NCBI RefSeq assembly: GCF_001418105.1
Contig: NZ_LIQI01000019.1
Location: forward strand, 372,001 to 436,000
Length of the DNA stretch: 64,000 bases
DNA from: Lacinutrix himadriensis
GTDB lineage: Bacteria > Bacteroidota > Bacteroidia > Flavobacteriales > Flavobacteriaceae
Direction of reading: 5' to 3'
Below are positions 10,311 to 18,716 of the stretch, in pieces. Positions within the stretch are counted from its first letter, which is position 1. Every line of letters starts with the position of its first letter. The notes beneath the pieces are model-generated. The model saw only the letters and a program-made list of their open reading frames with translations, did no database searches and was not told the origin of the DNA. The position numbers were made by a program, and so were the translations under genes.

Positions 10311-10967
10311 TTAAAATAGTCTATAACCAATACCAACACCTGCAATAAAAGGGTTAATATCAACATCTGCTCCAACTGTAGCTCCTAATGCTGTAGTAGC
10401 ATTTACTGTTACATCTGTGTTTAATAATAAGTATTTCGCATCTAAATTAATGAACCATTTGTCGGTAATATCAAAATCAAATCCTAATTGAAAAGCAAAA
10501 CCAAAAGCGTTATCATACTCTACTTTATCTGCCACAGGTCCTGAATTTTCATCATAAAACAAAGTATAGTTAACACCTGCTCCCACATAAGGGTGTACTA
10601 TATCGCCATTAAAGTGATACTGTACCGTTAAAGTTGGAGGTAATAATCTAACATCACCTAAAGGAATATCCCCAGCAGCTGTAGATATTGCTTTCACATC
10701 ATGTTGCGTTGTTGCTAAAATTAATTCTGCTGCAATATTTTTTGTAAAGAAATACGTTAAATCTAATTCTGGAACATAATCATTTTTTATTTTAACATCT
10801 CCTCCAATGGCATCTATAGTAGCAGATTCGTTAGCCACTACAGCCAAAGCTCTCACTCGAAGTTGAAATTTTGTAAAACCGGTATCTTCTATAGAAGTAT
10901 TCTCTTGTGCGTTGGTTGAAATAAAAGCGAAACATGCTATTAAAGCTGTAATAAATATTTTTTTCAT
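10311..10967 (-). CDS. OmpW family outer membrane protein
   Basis: 218 residues: signal peptide (about 1-20, ending NAQ), then an eight-stranded beta-barrel pattern typical of OmpW, with FQLRVRALAVVAN, PELDLTYFFTKNIAAELIL, LTVQYHF, VHPYVGAGVNYTLFYDEN, WFINLDAKYLLL and a terminal aromatic (GIGYRLF). OmpW porins are small outer-membrane barrels thought to let hydrophobic or small charged molecules through. The gene has its own TAnnTTTG box 25 bases upstream (10992-10999, minus) and its own terminator. Confidence 0.88.
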   Translation of the reverse strand: MKKIFITALIACFAFISTNAQENTSIEDTGFTKFQLRVRALAVVANESATIDAIGGDVKIKNDYVPELDLTYFFTKNIAAELILATTQHDVKAISTAAGDIPLGDVRLLPPTLTVQYHFNGDIVHPYVGAGVNYTLFYDENSGPVADKVEYDNAFGFAFQLGFDFDITDKWFINLDAKYLLLNTDVTVNATTALGATVGADVDINPFIAGVGIGYRLF

Positions 10968-10991
10968 AATTAATTGGGTTTAAATTTTAAA

Positions 10992-10999
10992 CAAAATTA
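10992..10999 (-). promoter_or_regulatory. Putative -7 box (TAATTTTG) of the OmpW gene
   Basis: On the minus strand TAATTTTG fits the Bacteroidota -7 consensus TAnnTTTG, about 25 bases before the ATG. A TTG lies further upstream but at a spacing longer than usual. Confidence 0.5.
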
Positions 11000-11141
11000 A
11001 CAGTGAAATAAACCTTAAAAGATGACAAAAGTCATAGGCTGAAGTTTTCTTTTTTTTTCTTTTTGACAAAACAATATTACTTCTAAACTCGCTTCATTTT
11101 TCAAAAAAAATGAAGTAATTTTATAGTAAATTCTTACTAAA

Positions 11142-11810
11142 ATGAAATTAAACAAATATATAGATCATACGCTTTTAAAAGCGACAGCAACAAAAGAAGA
11201 CATTATGCAAGTTTGTAAAGAAGCCTTAGAACACGATTTCTTTTCGGTTTGTGTTAATTCTTGTTATGTTCCTTTAGTGAAAGAAGCACTAAAAAACTCG
11301 GATGTAAAAGTTTGCAGTGTTATAGGTTTCCCTTTGGGCGCCATGAGTACGGCTGCAAAAGTAGCAGAAACCAAACAAGCTTTAAAAGATGGAGCAGATG
11401 AAATTGATATGGTTTTAAATATTGGATTTTTAAAAAGTAATGATTTTGATGCCGTTTCTAAAGATATAGAAGCCGTAAAAAAAGCGATGCCAGATCATAC
11501 TTTAAAAGTAATATTAGAAACTTGCTATTTGGAAGATTCTGAAATCTTAAAAGCAAGTGCATTAGCCATTCACGCTGGAGCTGATTTTATAAAAACCTCT
11601 ACCGGATTTGGAACTGGAGGCGCAACAATTAATCATGTTAAACTAATGCAATCTGTTATTGAAAATGGCAAAACAAAAATAAAAGCTTCCGGAGGAATTA
11701 GAGATACAAAAACCGCTTTAGAATATATTCATCTTGGAGTAGATAGAATAGGAACCTCTAACGGGATTGCAATTGTAACCGGAACAACTTCCGAAGAAAA
11801 AGATTATTAA
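11142..11810 (+). CDS. deoC: Deoxyribose-phosphate aldolase
   Basis: 222 residues. DeoC cleaves 2-deoxyribose-5-phosphate to glyceraldehyde-3-phosphate and acetaldehyde in deoxynucleoside breakdown. The Schiff-base lysine is in ADFIKTSTGFGTGGAT (Lys151), a second lysine lies in KIKASGGIRD (Lys181) and the acidic residue in ADEIDMVLNIG (Asp89). It is followed 42 bases later by deoD on the same strand, so the two make a short nucleoside-salvage operon: DeoD yields (deoxy)ribose-1-phosphate, which after isomerisation is the DeoC substrate. Confidence 0.96.
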   Translation: MKLNKYIDHTLLKATATKEDIMQVCKEALEHDFFSVCVNSCYVPLVKEALKNSDVKVCSVIGFPLGAMSTAAKVAETKQALKDGADEIDMVLNIGFLKSNDFDAVSKDIEAVKKAMPDHTLKVILETCYLEDSEILKASALAIHAGADFIKTSTGFGTGGATINHVKLMQSVIENGKTKIKASGGIRDTKTALEYIHLGVDRIGTSNGIAIVTGTTSEEKDY

Positions 11811-11852
11811 CTTAAAGTACTTTAGATACTTTTAACTTTACAACTTATTTAG

Positions 11853-12551
11853 ATGAGCATACATATTGGAGCCAACAAAGGCGATATCGCAGAAACTATT
11901 TTATTACCAGGAGATCCTTTACGTGCAAAATGGATTGCCGAAACTTTTTTTGAAAACCCTGTTTGCTTTAACGAAGTAAGAGGAATGCTAGGCTATACAG
12001 GAACGTACCAAGGAAAACGTGTTTCGGTAATGGGAACAGGAATGGGAGTACCAAGTATTTCTATTTATGCACATGAACTTATTACGCAGTTTGGTGTTAA
12101 AAACCTGATTCGTGTTGGAAGTTCTGGTTCATACCAAAAACATATTAAAATAAGAGATGTGGTTTTAGCCATGGCTGCTTCTTCTAATTCTGGAGTTAAT
12201 GAGCTTCGATTTGGAGGTGCAGATTATGCGCCTACCGCAGATTTTGAACTTTTTCAAAAAGCAGTAGAAGCCGCAAAAAACAAAAATATTTCTATTAAAG
12301 CAGGAAATGTTTTTACTAGTGATGAATTTTATGCAGACGATTTTGAATCCTATAAAAAATGGAGCAAATTTGGTGTACTTTGTGTAGAAATGGAAACTGC
12401 AGGATTATACACCATTGCTGCTAAACATAACGCAAAAGCACTTACTATACTTACTATTTCAGATTCTCTAGTAACTGGTGAAACAACCACTAGTAAAGAA
12501 AGAGAAACTACTTTTAAAGGTATGATTGAAATAGCTTTAGAACTAGCCTAA
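11853..12551 (+). CDS. deoD: Purine-nucleoside phosphorylase, DeoD type
   Basis: 232 residues, the usual size of hexameric PNP-I enzymes that split purine (deoxy)nucleosides with phosphate into free base and (deoxy)ribose-1-phosphate. Seen: [15 protein letters not shown] (phosphate site, about 17-31), [17 protein letters not shown] (about 60-76), RVGSSGS (about 87), the VEMETAGLY base/ribose loop (about 178-186) and ISDSLVTGE with the catalytic Asp. Operon with deoC. Convergent with the lipoprotein gene 4 bases downstream. Confidence 0.96.
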   Translation: MSIHIGANKGDIAETILLPGDPLRAKWIAETFFENPVCFNEVRGMLGYTGTYQGKRVSVMGTGMGVPSISIYAHELITQFGVKNLIRVGSSGSYQKHIKIRDVVLAMAASSNSGVNELRFGGADYAPTADFELFQKAVEAAKNKNISIKAGNVFTSDEFYADDFESYKKWSKFGVLCVEMETAGLYTIAAKHNAKALTILTISDSLVTGETTTSKERETTFKGMIEIALELA

Positions 12552-12555
12552 GTAT

Positions 12556-13293
12556 TTATTTTACGGTAATATTTTTAAGCTCAATTTTTGAAAGTAGCTT
12601 TAAATTACCAGCTTCAAAAGCCTTGTCTGTATCCAAAAGATTAAGGCTTTCGTCTTTGGGCTTTAGATTGTTATAATCCACAAAACGCAATCCGTTTATA
12701 GTTCGCACATTATACGCTTCGCGGAAACGAATACCAACACCAGACGCTTCTTGATAGGAATAAGCTAAATAATCTACGGTATACGTTTCGGTATTTACCC
12801 AATATAAAAAGACATCTTCAAAATCTTCTCCGCCACCTTCTTGCTGAAAAGTCACTTTAATTTTATGGTAGTTTTTTCCTTTAATAGAAACGCTCCCTAA
12901 ATCTTCTTTAATTACTGCAGCATCATTTAATCCGTAAGGTAATAAAGCAAAATAATGTACCGAATTTACCGATGCTGCGTATTTTACTGACATTGTATCT
13001 GCAACTACAACCTCTTCATTATTGATAAATCTTTTAAATCCTTCATTATTTAATACGTCACGAATTACCTGCGTAGCATCTTTAAACTCACGTTCGTATT
13101 GATATATTTCATTTTTACGAATAGCAGTATACTGTTTATCTCTAAAATCAAAGACTATTTCTGCATCTACAAATTTTTCTCCTCCAGCTACTTCAATGGC
13201 TTTATCAATAATAGAATTTGCAGTTTCTACTTTTTCGGTTTTACAAGCTATAAATAGGATACAAACTACAATTAGGTATTTTAAATTTTGCAT
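12556..13293 (-). CDS. DUF6503-like lipoprotein
   Basis: 245 residues with a lipoprotein signal ending IACK (Cys17). The mature part starts SIIDKAIEVAGGEKF, which I associate with the flavobacterial DUF6503 family, and continues as a beta-rich fold resembling LolA/outer-membrane lipoprotein carriers (repeated strands ending VFLYWVNTETYTVDYLAYSYQE). The function is unknown. It is transcribed alone; the 3' end almost abuts deoD from the other strand, leaving only a few bases for termination. Confidence 0.65.
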   Translation of the reverse strand: MQNLKYLIVVCILFIACKTEKVETANSIIDKAIEVAGGEKFVDAEIVFDFRDKQYTAIRKNEIYQYEREFKDATQVIRDVLNNEGFKRFINNEEVVVADTMSVKYAASVNSVHYFALLPYGLNDAAVIKEDLGSVSIKGKNYHKIKVTFQQEGGGEDFEDVFLYWVNTETYTVDYLAYSYQEASGVGIRFREAYNVRTINGLRFVDYNNLKPKDESLNLLDTDKAFEAGNLKLLSKIELKNITVK

Positions 13294-13364
13294 GAAATAT
13301 AAGTTTCTTTAGGTTGTCGGAAAATTAATCAATTAATAACATTTTAGTACTTAATTAAATTATG

Positions 13365-13372
13365 TAATTTTG
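13365..13372 (+). promoter_or_regulatory. -7 box directly before smpB (leaderless arrangement)
   Basis: TAATTTTG fits TAnnTTTG and ends only 6 bases before the smpB ATG at 13379, so transcription would start at or within a few bases of the start codon. Confidence 0.5.
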
Positions 13373-13378
13373 GCGAAC

Positions 13379-13840
13379 ATGCAAAACACTGTAAACATAA
13401 AAAACAAAAAAGCAAGATTCGAATACGAGATACTCGATAAGTACACTGCTGGAATTGTTTTAACGGGAACCGAAATAAAATCTATTAGAGATAGTAAAGC
13501 TTCTATTGCAGAAAGTTTTTGCGAGTTTAATGATAAAGGAGAGCTATTTGTAATTAACATGACCATACAAGAATATGTTTATGGTAATTACTACAATCAT
13601 GCTCCCAAAGCAGAACGCAAGCTTTTATTAAACAAGCGAGAACTTAAAAAATTAGAAAAAGAAGTAAACACTAAAGGTTTAACGATTGTTCCGTTACGTT
13701 TATTTTTAAATGAAAGAGGCTTAGCCAAGCTAGTTGTTGCTTTAGCAAAAGGTAAAAAGCTTTATGATAAGCGAGAAACCATGAAAGACAATGATAACAA
13801 ACGCGACTTAGCCAGAATAAAAAAAAGCTTTAATAATTAA
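13379..13840 (+). CDS. smpB: SsrA-binding protein SmpB
   Basis: 153 residues from the ATG at 13379; the frame can be extended to a TTG at 13370, but that codon lies inside the promoter box. SmpB binds tmRNA and delivers it to stalled ribosomes for trans-translation. Family motifs: [30 protein letters not shown], with [11 protein letters not shown] and the C-terminal [16 protein letters not shown] tail that enters the decoding centre. The ssrA gene itself is not in this window. The stop codon is part of an AT-only 12-base inverted repeat (13829-13859). Confidence 0.96.
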   Translation: MQNTVNIKNKKARFEYEILDKYTAGIVLTGTEIKSIRDSKASIAESFCEFNDKGELFVINMTIQEYVYGNYYNHAPKAERKLLLNKRELKKLEKEVNTKGLTIVPLRLFLNERGLAKLVVALAKGKKLYDKRETMKDNDNKRDLARIKKSFNN

Positions 13841-13859
13841 CTACTTTTTAATTATTAAA
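13829..13859 (+). other. AT-only inverted repeat overlapping the smpB stop codon
   Basis: TTTAATAATTAA (13829-13840) and TTAATTATTAAA (13848-13859) are exact reverse complements. It may act as a weak terminator for smpB, but the stem has no G-C pair. Confidence 0.35.
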
Positions 13860-13966
13860 ACTTTTCTTCTGAATTATTTCCTTTACACTTTAAAAATAAA
13901 TTTCTGAAGCTTATTTGGAAATTTATATTGTATTCCTATAGTTTCGTTTTCCAAATTATAGAAATA

Positions 13967-14608
13967 CTAATTCTTATCTTCTAATAAAGGCACAAAACGA
14001 AACTCACCAAATTCGTATTTCTCAAATTCCTTTTCTCCTTTTCTTATAAACAAAGTCATGGTTTGTACATCATCACCTACAGGAATTACTAATCGTCCGC
14101 CAACAGCTAATTGTCTTAACAAAGGTTTTGGTACAAAAGGAGCTCCTGCAGTTACAATAATACTCGCAAAAGGCGCTTCTTCTTTTAAACCTTTATAACC
14201 ATCTCCAAAAATTAGTTTTTTTGGTCGGTAGCCCAATTTTGGTAAAAACTTAGAGGTTTTTTTAAAAAGCTCTTGCTGTCTTTCTATACTATACACTTTG
14301 GCACCCAATTCGCACAAAACGGCCGTTTGATAACCACTTCCTGTACCAATTTCTAAAACTTTATCGGTAGGTTTTATTTGTAATAATTCCGACTGAAAAG
14401 CTACGGTATACGGTTGTGAAATAGTTTGATCTGCTCCAATAGGAAATGCTTTATCTTGATATGCATGATCTAAAAAGCTAGAATCCATAAACAAATGTCG
14501 TGGTATTTTTCTAATAGCAGCTAGCACTTGTTTGTCTTGTATTCCTTTGGCAACTAGAACATCTACTAGCTTTTGCCTTAATCCTTGGTGTTTAAATGTG
14601 TCTTTCAA
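13967..14608 (-). CDS. pcm: Protein-L-isoaspartate O-methyltransferase
   Basis: 213 residues. Pcm methylates isoaspartyl residues in damaged proteins using S-adenosylmethionine, starting their repair. The SAM-binding motif KVLEIGTGSGYQTAVL lies about residues 78-93, and IPRHLFMDSSFLDHAYQDKAFPIGADQTISQPYTVA is the typical N-terminal substrate region. The first codon is TTG (14608-14606): no ATG is in frame between it and an upstream stop, and the resulting start KDTFKHQGLRQKLVDVL matches relatives. A TTG start usually lowers expression. Confidence 0.93.
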   Translation of the reverse strand: MKDTFKHQGLRQKLVDVLVAKGIQDKQVLAAIRKIPRHLFMDSSFLDHAYQDKAFPIGADQTISQPYTVAFQSELLQIKPTDKVLEIGTGSGYQTAVLCELGAKVYSIERQQELFKKTSKFLPKLGYRPKKLIFGDGYKGLKEEAPFASIIVTAGAPFVPKPLLRQLAVGGRLVIPVGDDVQTMTLFIRKGEKEFEKYEFGEFRFVPLLEDKN

Positions 14609-14677
14609 AAAATGGGTTAGTTTAGAATGCTAAAATTAAACAAACATTTTAAAGACGGTGAATAAAAAGACAAAAAA

Positions 14678-14706
14678 AAGCATCAAATTATAACAACTTG
14701 ATGCTT
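14678..14706 (-). terminator. Terminator of the small secreted protein gene
   Basis: AAGCATCAA and TTGATGCTT form a 9-base stem with an 11-base loop; on the minus strand an eight-T run follows. It lies just past the stop at 14728. Confidence 0.8.
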
Positions 14707-14727
14707 TGCCTTTTATTAAAAATGACT

Positions 14728-15000
14728 TTAATTGGATACAATTATCTTGTACGTTGTAACGTCTTCTTTACCAACTAAAGCGATCATTTCTTTGGCTTTT
14801 TCAAGGGATACCGAATACCCAGTTGCTTTTCCATAATTACTTTCTACTTCCCACAAATACATGTCTTTTTTATAGTTATTACTAAATCTATCGAGTTTTG
14901 TTTTCAAGTCTTTATCTTGTAACGTTTGTGTTCCGTTGTTTGCAGAAATAGTCGTTGCTATAAAAAATACTGCGCCTAATGTTATGATTAATTTTTTCAT
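14728..15000 (-). CDS. Small secreted protein of unknown function
   Basis: 90 residues with a clean signal peptide (about 1-20, ending ISANNG). The mature part is a short mixed alpha/beta domain: LKTKLDRFSNNYKKDMYLWEVESNYGKATGYSVSLEKAKEMIALVGKEDVTTYKIIVSN in outline, that is a Lys-rich helix, a strand, a helix and a C-terminal strand. I do not recognise the family. It has its own terminator and about 200 bases upstream, so it is probably monocistronic. The size and fold pattern would fit a periplasmic stress or inhibitor protein, but nothing here shows it. Confidence 0.7.
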   Translation of the reverse strand: MKKLIITLGAVFFIATTISANNGTQTLQDKDLKTKLDRFSNNYKKDMYLWEVESNYGKATGYSVSLEKAKEMIALVGKEDVTTYKIIVSN

Positions 15001-15185
15001 GATTTTATATGTTTTAAGTGAAACAATGTGTGCTCTTATAAGTCGTACACTATATTTACGTACAAGGTTTTAACAATAGATTTCGCACAAATCACAAATT
15101 CTCGTTAAAAGGTAGTTAAGGCTTTCTTAAAATGAAATCCTTTAAAAAGAATGTTAAGAATTAACAATTAAAAAATTAAATATCT

Positions 15186-15193
15186 TATTTTTG
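15186..15193 (+). promoter_or_regulatory. Putative -7 box (TATTTTTG) before the Gfo/Idh/MocA gene
   Basis: TATTTTTG fits TAnnTTTG and ends 16 bases before the ATG at 15210. Confidence 0.5.
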
Positions 15194-15209
15194 TTAAAAA
15201 CGTAAAAGA

Positions 15210-16169
15210 ATGCTAAAAGCTGGAGTTCTTGGTGCTGGTCACCTTGGGAAAATTCATTTAAGATTACTGCAACAATCTGACAAATATGAACTTGTAGGTT
15301 TCTATGATGCCAACGAAGAAAACGCAAAAAAAGTAGCTGCCGAGTTTGGGTACACTTATTTCAATTCTATTGAAAAACTTATTGAAGCTGTAGACGTTGT
15401 AGATATTGTAACTCCTACCCTTTCACATTATGATTGTGCTAGACAAGCTATTGCTAAAGGCAAACATATATTTATTGAAAAACCAATAACCAATACGGTA
15501 GAAGAAGCCGAAACACTTAGGACTTTAGTTGCCGAATATGGTGTAAAAGGACAAGTTGGCCATGTAGAACGATTTAATCCTGCTTTTACAGCGGTGAAAG
15601 ACATGCTAGATAAACCCATGTTTATTGAAACACATCGATTGGCAGAATTTAATCCTCGTGGTACCGATGTTCCTGTGGTTTTAGATTTAATGATTCACGA
15701 TATTGATATTATTTTAAGTGTTGTAAAGTCTAAAGTAAAACACGTTAGCGCAAGTGGCGTATCTGTAATTAGTGATACTCCAGATATTGCAAACGCAAGA
15801 ATAGAGTTTGTAAATGGTTGCGTTGCTAACTTAACGGCAAGTAGAATTTCTTTAAAAAACATGCGTAAAACACGTTTCTTTCAACGAGATGCTTATGTTT
15901 CTGTAGACTTCTTAGAAAAGAAATGTGAAGTGGTCAAAATGAAAGATGCTCCGAAAGAACCAGGAGATTTCGATATGATTTTACAAAATGCCGAAGGTAT
16001 TAAAAAACAAATCTATTTCGATAATCCCGATGTAGCAGGAAACAATGCTATTCTTGACGAATTAGAATCTTTTGCAGATGCTATAAACAACAACACAAAA
16101 CCAATTGTAACCTTACATGATGGCACCGAAGCATTACGTGTTGCAACCATGATTATCGATCAGTTTTAG
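15210..16169 (+). CDS. Gfo/Idh/MocA family NAD(P)-dependent oxidoreductase
   Basis: 319 residues. The N-terminal Rossmann fold has GVLGAGHLGKIHLRLL (about 5-20) for NAD(P) binding; IVTPTLSHYDCARQAIAKGKHIFIEKPITN (about 72-101) holds the EKP motif with its catalytic lysine; the C-terminal alpha/beta domain contains DLMIHDIDIILSVV, with the His expected in the active site. Members oxidise or reduce sugars and related compounds such as N-acetylated sugars or inositols. The substrate cannot be told from sequence and there is no pathway partner next to it. Confidence 0.9.
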   Translation: MLKAGVLGAGHLGKIHLRLLQQSDKYELVGFYDANEENAKKVAAEFGYTYFNSIEKLIEAVDVVDIVTPTLSHYDCARQAIAKGKHIFIEKPITNTVEEAETLRTLVAEYGVKGQVGHVERFNPAFTAVKDMLDKPMFIETHRLAEFNPRGTDVPVVLDLMIHDIDIILSVVKSKVKHVSASGVSVISDTPDIANARIEFVNGCVANLTASRISLKNMRKTRFFQRDAYVSVDFLEKKCEVVKMKDAPKEPGDFDMILQNAEGIKKQIYFDNPDVAGNNAILDELESFADAINNNTKPIVTLHDGTEALRVATMIIDQF

Positions 16170-16373
16170 AAAAACAAACTTGAAACTTGCTCTCCTCTTT
16201 AGTTAAAGAGGAGAATGAATTTTGATTTCACTTTTAAAAGAAATCAAAAGAAAGAGGAGTTTGAAATTAATGATAAACAGCTTCCCATTCCTTCCTGTCA
16301 GTTGGCAGCCTTATGGGAATATTAAACTAACAGATTTTCGCTTTCGCGGAAATAAAAAATAAAATTATTTTTT
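16170..16373. repeat. Intergenic space built from hairpins and a dispersed 15-mer
   Basis: CTCCTCTTT (16192-16200) pairs perfectly with AAAGAGGAG at 16205-16213 and again with a second copy at 16251-16259. Between them TTTGATTTC (16221-16229) pairs with GAAATCAAA (16240-16248). The dispersed word TCGCTTTCGCGGAAA lies at 16338-16352. No ORF. The first hairpin lacks a T-run, so it is a repeat element rather than a plain terminator. Confidence 0.6.
16338..16352 (+). repeat. Dispersed GC-rich 15-mer, copy 1 (intergenic)
   Basis: TCGCTTTCGCGGAAA, near-palindromic around TTTCGCGGAAA. Exact copies occur at 54053-54067 (inside prmC) and, in reverse complement, at 56789-56803 (inside a HAD gene). Confidence 0.85.
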
Positions 16374-17264
16374 ATGAAAAACATAGCAGTAATTGGAGCT
16401 GGAACCATGGGAAATGGTATTGCACATACTTTTGCACAATCTGGATTTAACGTACAACTTATAGATATTAGTGAAGCATCTCTAGAAAGAGGCTTAAATA
16501 CCATTGCTAAGAATTTAGACAGAATGGTTGCTAAAGAAAGAATTACAGAAGAAGATAAGGCAGAAACTTTAGGAAACATCACCACTTTTACTAGTATTCC
16601 TGAAGGTGTTAAAAACGCAAGTCTTGTTGTAGAAGCAGCTACAGAAAATGTAGATTTAAAGCTTAATATTTTTAAACAGTTAGACGAAGCTTGTACTGCA
16701 GATACCATCTTAGCATCTAATACTTCTTCTATTTCTATTACACAAATAGCTGCAGTTACTAATCGTCCGGATAAAGTAATTGGTATGCACTTTATGAATC
16801 CGGTGCCAATTATGAAATTGGTAGAGATTATAAGAGGTTATAATACCAGTGACGAAGTGACTAATACTATCATGGAACTTTCTAAAAAACTAGGAAAGAC
16901 ACCAACAGAAGTAAACGATTATCCTGGTTTTGTAGCAAACCGTATTTTAATGCCAATGCTTAACGAGGCTATTGAAACACTATACAATGGTGTTGCCGGA
17001 GTAGAAGAAATTGATACTGTTATGAAACTTGGTATGGCGCATCCAATGGGACCATTACAATTAGCAGATTTTATTGGACTAGATATTTGTCTTTCTATTT
17101 TAAATGTGATGTATGACGGATTTAAAAACCCAAAATACGCACCTTGTCCCTTATTAGTAAATATGGTAAGAGCTGGAAAACTAGGTGTGAAATCTGGAGA
17201 AGGTTTTTATGATTACTCGGAGAGTAGAAAAGCGGAGCATGTTGCGAAGCAGTTTCTTAAGTAA
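16374..17264 (+). CDS. 3-hydroxybutyryl-CoA dehydrogenase (3-hydroxyacyl-CoA dehydrogenase family)
   Basis: 296 residues, the short single-function form. NAD-binding VIGAGTMGNGIAHTFAQSGF lies at about residues 6-25; IGMHFMNPVPIMKLVEII (about 136-153) has the catalytic His and the family NPVP signature; the C-terminal dimerisation domain has VNDYPGFVANRILMPMLNEAI and DxxMKLGMAHPMGPLQLADFIGLD. It oxidises 3-hydroxyacyl-CoA to 3-oxoacyl-CoA or the reverse, in fatty-acid or phenylacetate degradation or butyrate metabolism. There is no other acyl-CoA enzyme nearby, so the pathway cannot be fixed. Confidence 0.93.
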   Translation: MKNIAVIGAGTMGNGIAHTFAQSGFNVQLIDISEASLERGLNTIAKNLDRMVAKERITEEDKAETLGNITTFTSIPEGVKNASLVVEAATENVDLKLNIFKQLDEACTADTILASNTSSISITQIAAVTNRPDKVIGMHFMNPVPIMKLVEIIRGYNTSDEVTNTIMELSKKLGKTPTEVNDYPGFVANRILMPMLNEAIETLYNGVAGVEEIDTVMKLGMAHPMGPLQLADFIGLDICLSILNVMYDGFKNPKYAPCPLLVNMVRAGKLGVKSGEGFYDYSESRKAEHVAKQFLK

Positions 17265-17269
17265 TAAAA

Positions 17270-17342
17270 CAGTCGCAGCTTTCAGTCGTAGTCACAGTCA
17301 CACTCAGTCCTGCTACTGAGACTGAAAACTGTGACTGAAAAC
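17270..17342. repeat. CAGT/GACTG-rich intergenic element
   Basis: The space between two plus-strand genes is almost entirely made of CAGTC/AGTCAC and, in the second half, GACTG/GTGACTG units, so GTCACAG and CTGTGAC and CAGTC and GACTG can pair around CTGCTACT. A related CAGT-rich tract lies at 41790-41826. Confidence 0.55.
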
Positions 17343-17350
17343 TAAAATTT

Positions 17351-18589
17351 ATGCCAAAAATAATCCCCTTTAAAGCCGTTCGTCCAACTCGTGACAAAGT
17401 AAGTTTAGTCGCATCACGCTCGTACCAAACCTACACACAAGCAGAACGTGAGGCACGATTAGATTACAATCCGTTTTCATTTTTACATATTGTAAATCCT
17501 GGCTACAAGTATGCGCATGAAATTACGGGAGAAGAACGTTATACCTTAGTAAAAAATCGCTATTCCGAATTTAAAGAAGACAATATTTTTGTACAAGACA
17601 AAAAACCATCCTTTTATATTTATAAAATTGTAGATCGGGAACATCAAGTTTTTCATGGTATTATAGCTGCTGCAAGTGCTGAAGATTACGAAAATGACAT
17701 TATAAAAAAACACGAAGACACTTTAGAGTTTCGCGAGACTATTTTTAAAGATTATTTAAAAACCGTTGGCTTTAACGCAGAACCAGTATTACTCACCTAT
17801 CCGGATAATAAAATTATTGCTTCTATTTTGAAAGAAAAAGAAAAGGAACGTGCAGAATATGAATTCACCACAACCTTTAGAGACACACATTATCTTTGGA
17901 AAATTGAAGATCCAAAAATAGTTAAAACCATTTCCACAGAATTTCAAAAAATGGAAACCATCTATATTGCAGATGGACATCATCGTTGTTCTTCTTCGTA
18001 TTTATTAAGTAAAGATTTAAAAGAAAGTAATACAAAGCATAACGGCACGGAACCTTATAATTTTTTTATGAGCTTTTTAATTCCGGAATCTGAATTGCGT
18101 ATTCATGAGTTCAACAGATTGGTTAAAGATTTAAACGGTTTAAGCAAAGAAGCCTTTTTAATAAAATTAGATACTGCTTTTAGAATAGAAAACAGAGGAA
18201 TAATACCATACAAGCCAAGTAAAAAACATCATTTTAGTATGTATTTGGATGGCGAATTTTATTCGTTATATTTAAGAAAAACGAATTACAATTTTAATAA
18301 TTCGTTAGATGCATTAGATGCGCAATTATTGTATAAAACAGTTTTACAGCCCATTTTAGGTATCGACGATTTAAGAAATGATAGTCGTATCAAGTATCTA
18401 AACGGAAAAACAGATATCATCAATTTAAAAAGCAGCATTGATACTGGCGAATTTGCCGTTGGTTTTGGTATGGTTCCTGTTACTATAAAAGAGATGAAAC
18501 AAATTGCAGACGATGGTTTAAAAATGCCTCCAAAAAGCACCTACATAGAACCGAAACTGAGAAGTGGCGTTACTATTTATGAGTTTTAA
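17351..18589 (+). CDS. DUF1015 family protein
   Basis: 412 residues, typical for DUF1015. The start IIPFKAVRPT, the central NPFSFLHIVNPG and the strongly conserved IADGHHRCSSSYLLSKDL (about residues 199-216) with its HHR motif are diagnostic, as are the long FFMSFLIPESELRIHEFNR strand and the C-terminal MPPKSTYIEPKLRSGV. Bacterial members are often called kinase-like or putative amino-acid metabolism proteins next to serA/serC, but the activity is unproven. Those neighbours are absent here. An intergenic CAGT-rich repeat precedes it. Confidence 0.85.
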   Translation: MPKIIPFKAVRPTRDKVSLVASRSYQTYTQAEREARLDYNPFSFLHIVNPGYKYAHEITGEERYTLVKNRYSEFKEDNIFVQDKKPSFYIYKIVDREHQVFHGIIAAASAEDYENDIIKKHEDTLEFRETIFKDYLKTVGFNAEPVLLTYPDNKIIASILKEKEKERAEYEFTTTFRDTHYLWKIEDPKIVKTISTEFQKMETIYIADGHHRCSSSYLLSKDLKESNTKHNGTEPYNFFMSFLIPESELRIHEFNRLVKDLNGLSKEAFLIKLDTAFRIENRGIIPYKPSKKHHFSMYLDGEFYSLYLRKTNYNFNNSLDALDAQLLYKTVLQPILGIDDLRNDSRIKYLNGKTDIINLKSSIDTGEFAVGFGMVPVTIKEMKQIADDGLKMPPKSTYIEPKLRSGVTIYEF

Positions 18590-18628
18590 GTTTTATAGCA
18601 AAAGATAAAAAGTAAGAAGACACTAGTT

Positions 18629-18656
18629 GTCATTCCGAGCGCAGTCGAGGAATCTC
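18629..18656 (+). repeat. Dispersed repeat with CGAGCGCAGTCGAG core, copy 1 (intergenic)
   Basis: A 28-base element GTCATTCC... to ...GGAATCTC with imperfect dyad symmetry. A diverged copy in reverse complement at 54159-54185 lies inside prmC and keeps the 14-base core exactly. Confidence 0.8.
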
Positions 18657-18690
18657 ATGAACTAATAAAACAAGTCAATAACATTAATAA

Positions 18691-18716
18691 GACTCCTGTC
18701 AACGCAGGAAATAAGT
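18691..18716 (+). repeat. Dispersed repeat ending at a start codon, copy 1
   Basis: Contains CCTGTCAACGCAGGAAATAA, with CCTG/CAGG arms, and runs up to the ATG of the YggS-family gene at 18717. A second copy at 56520-56545 runs up to the ATG of a HAD gene; 25 of 29 positions including the ATG agree. The AGGAAA near the end could act as a weak ribosome-binding site. Confidence 0.75.
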
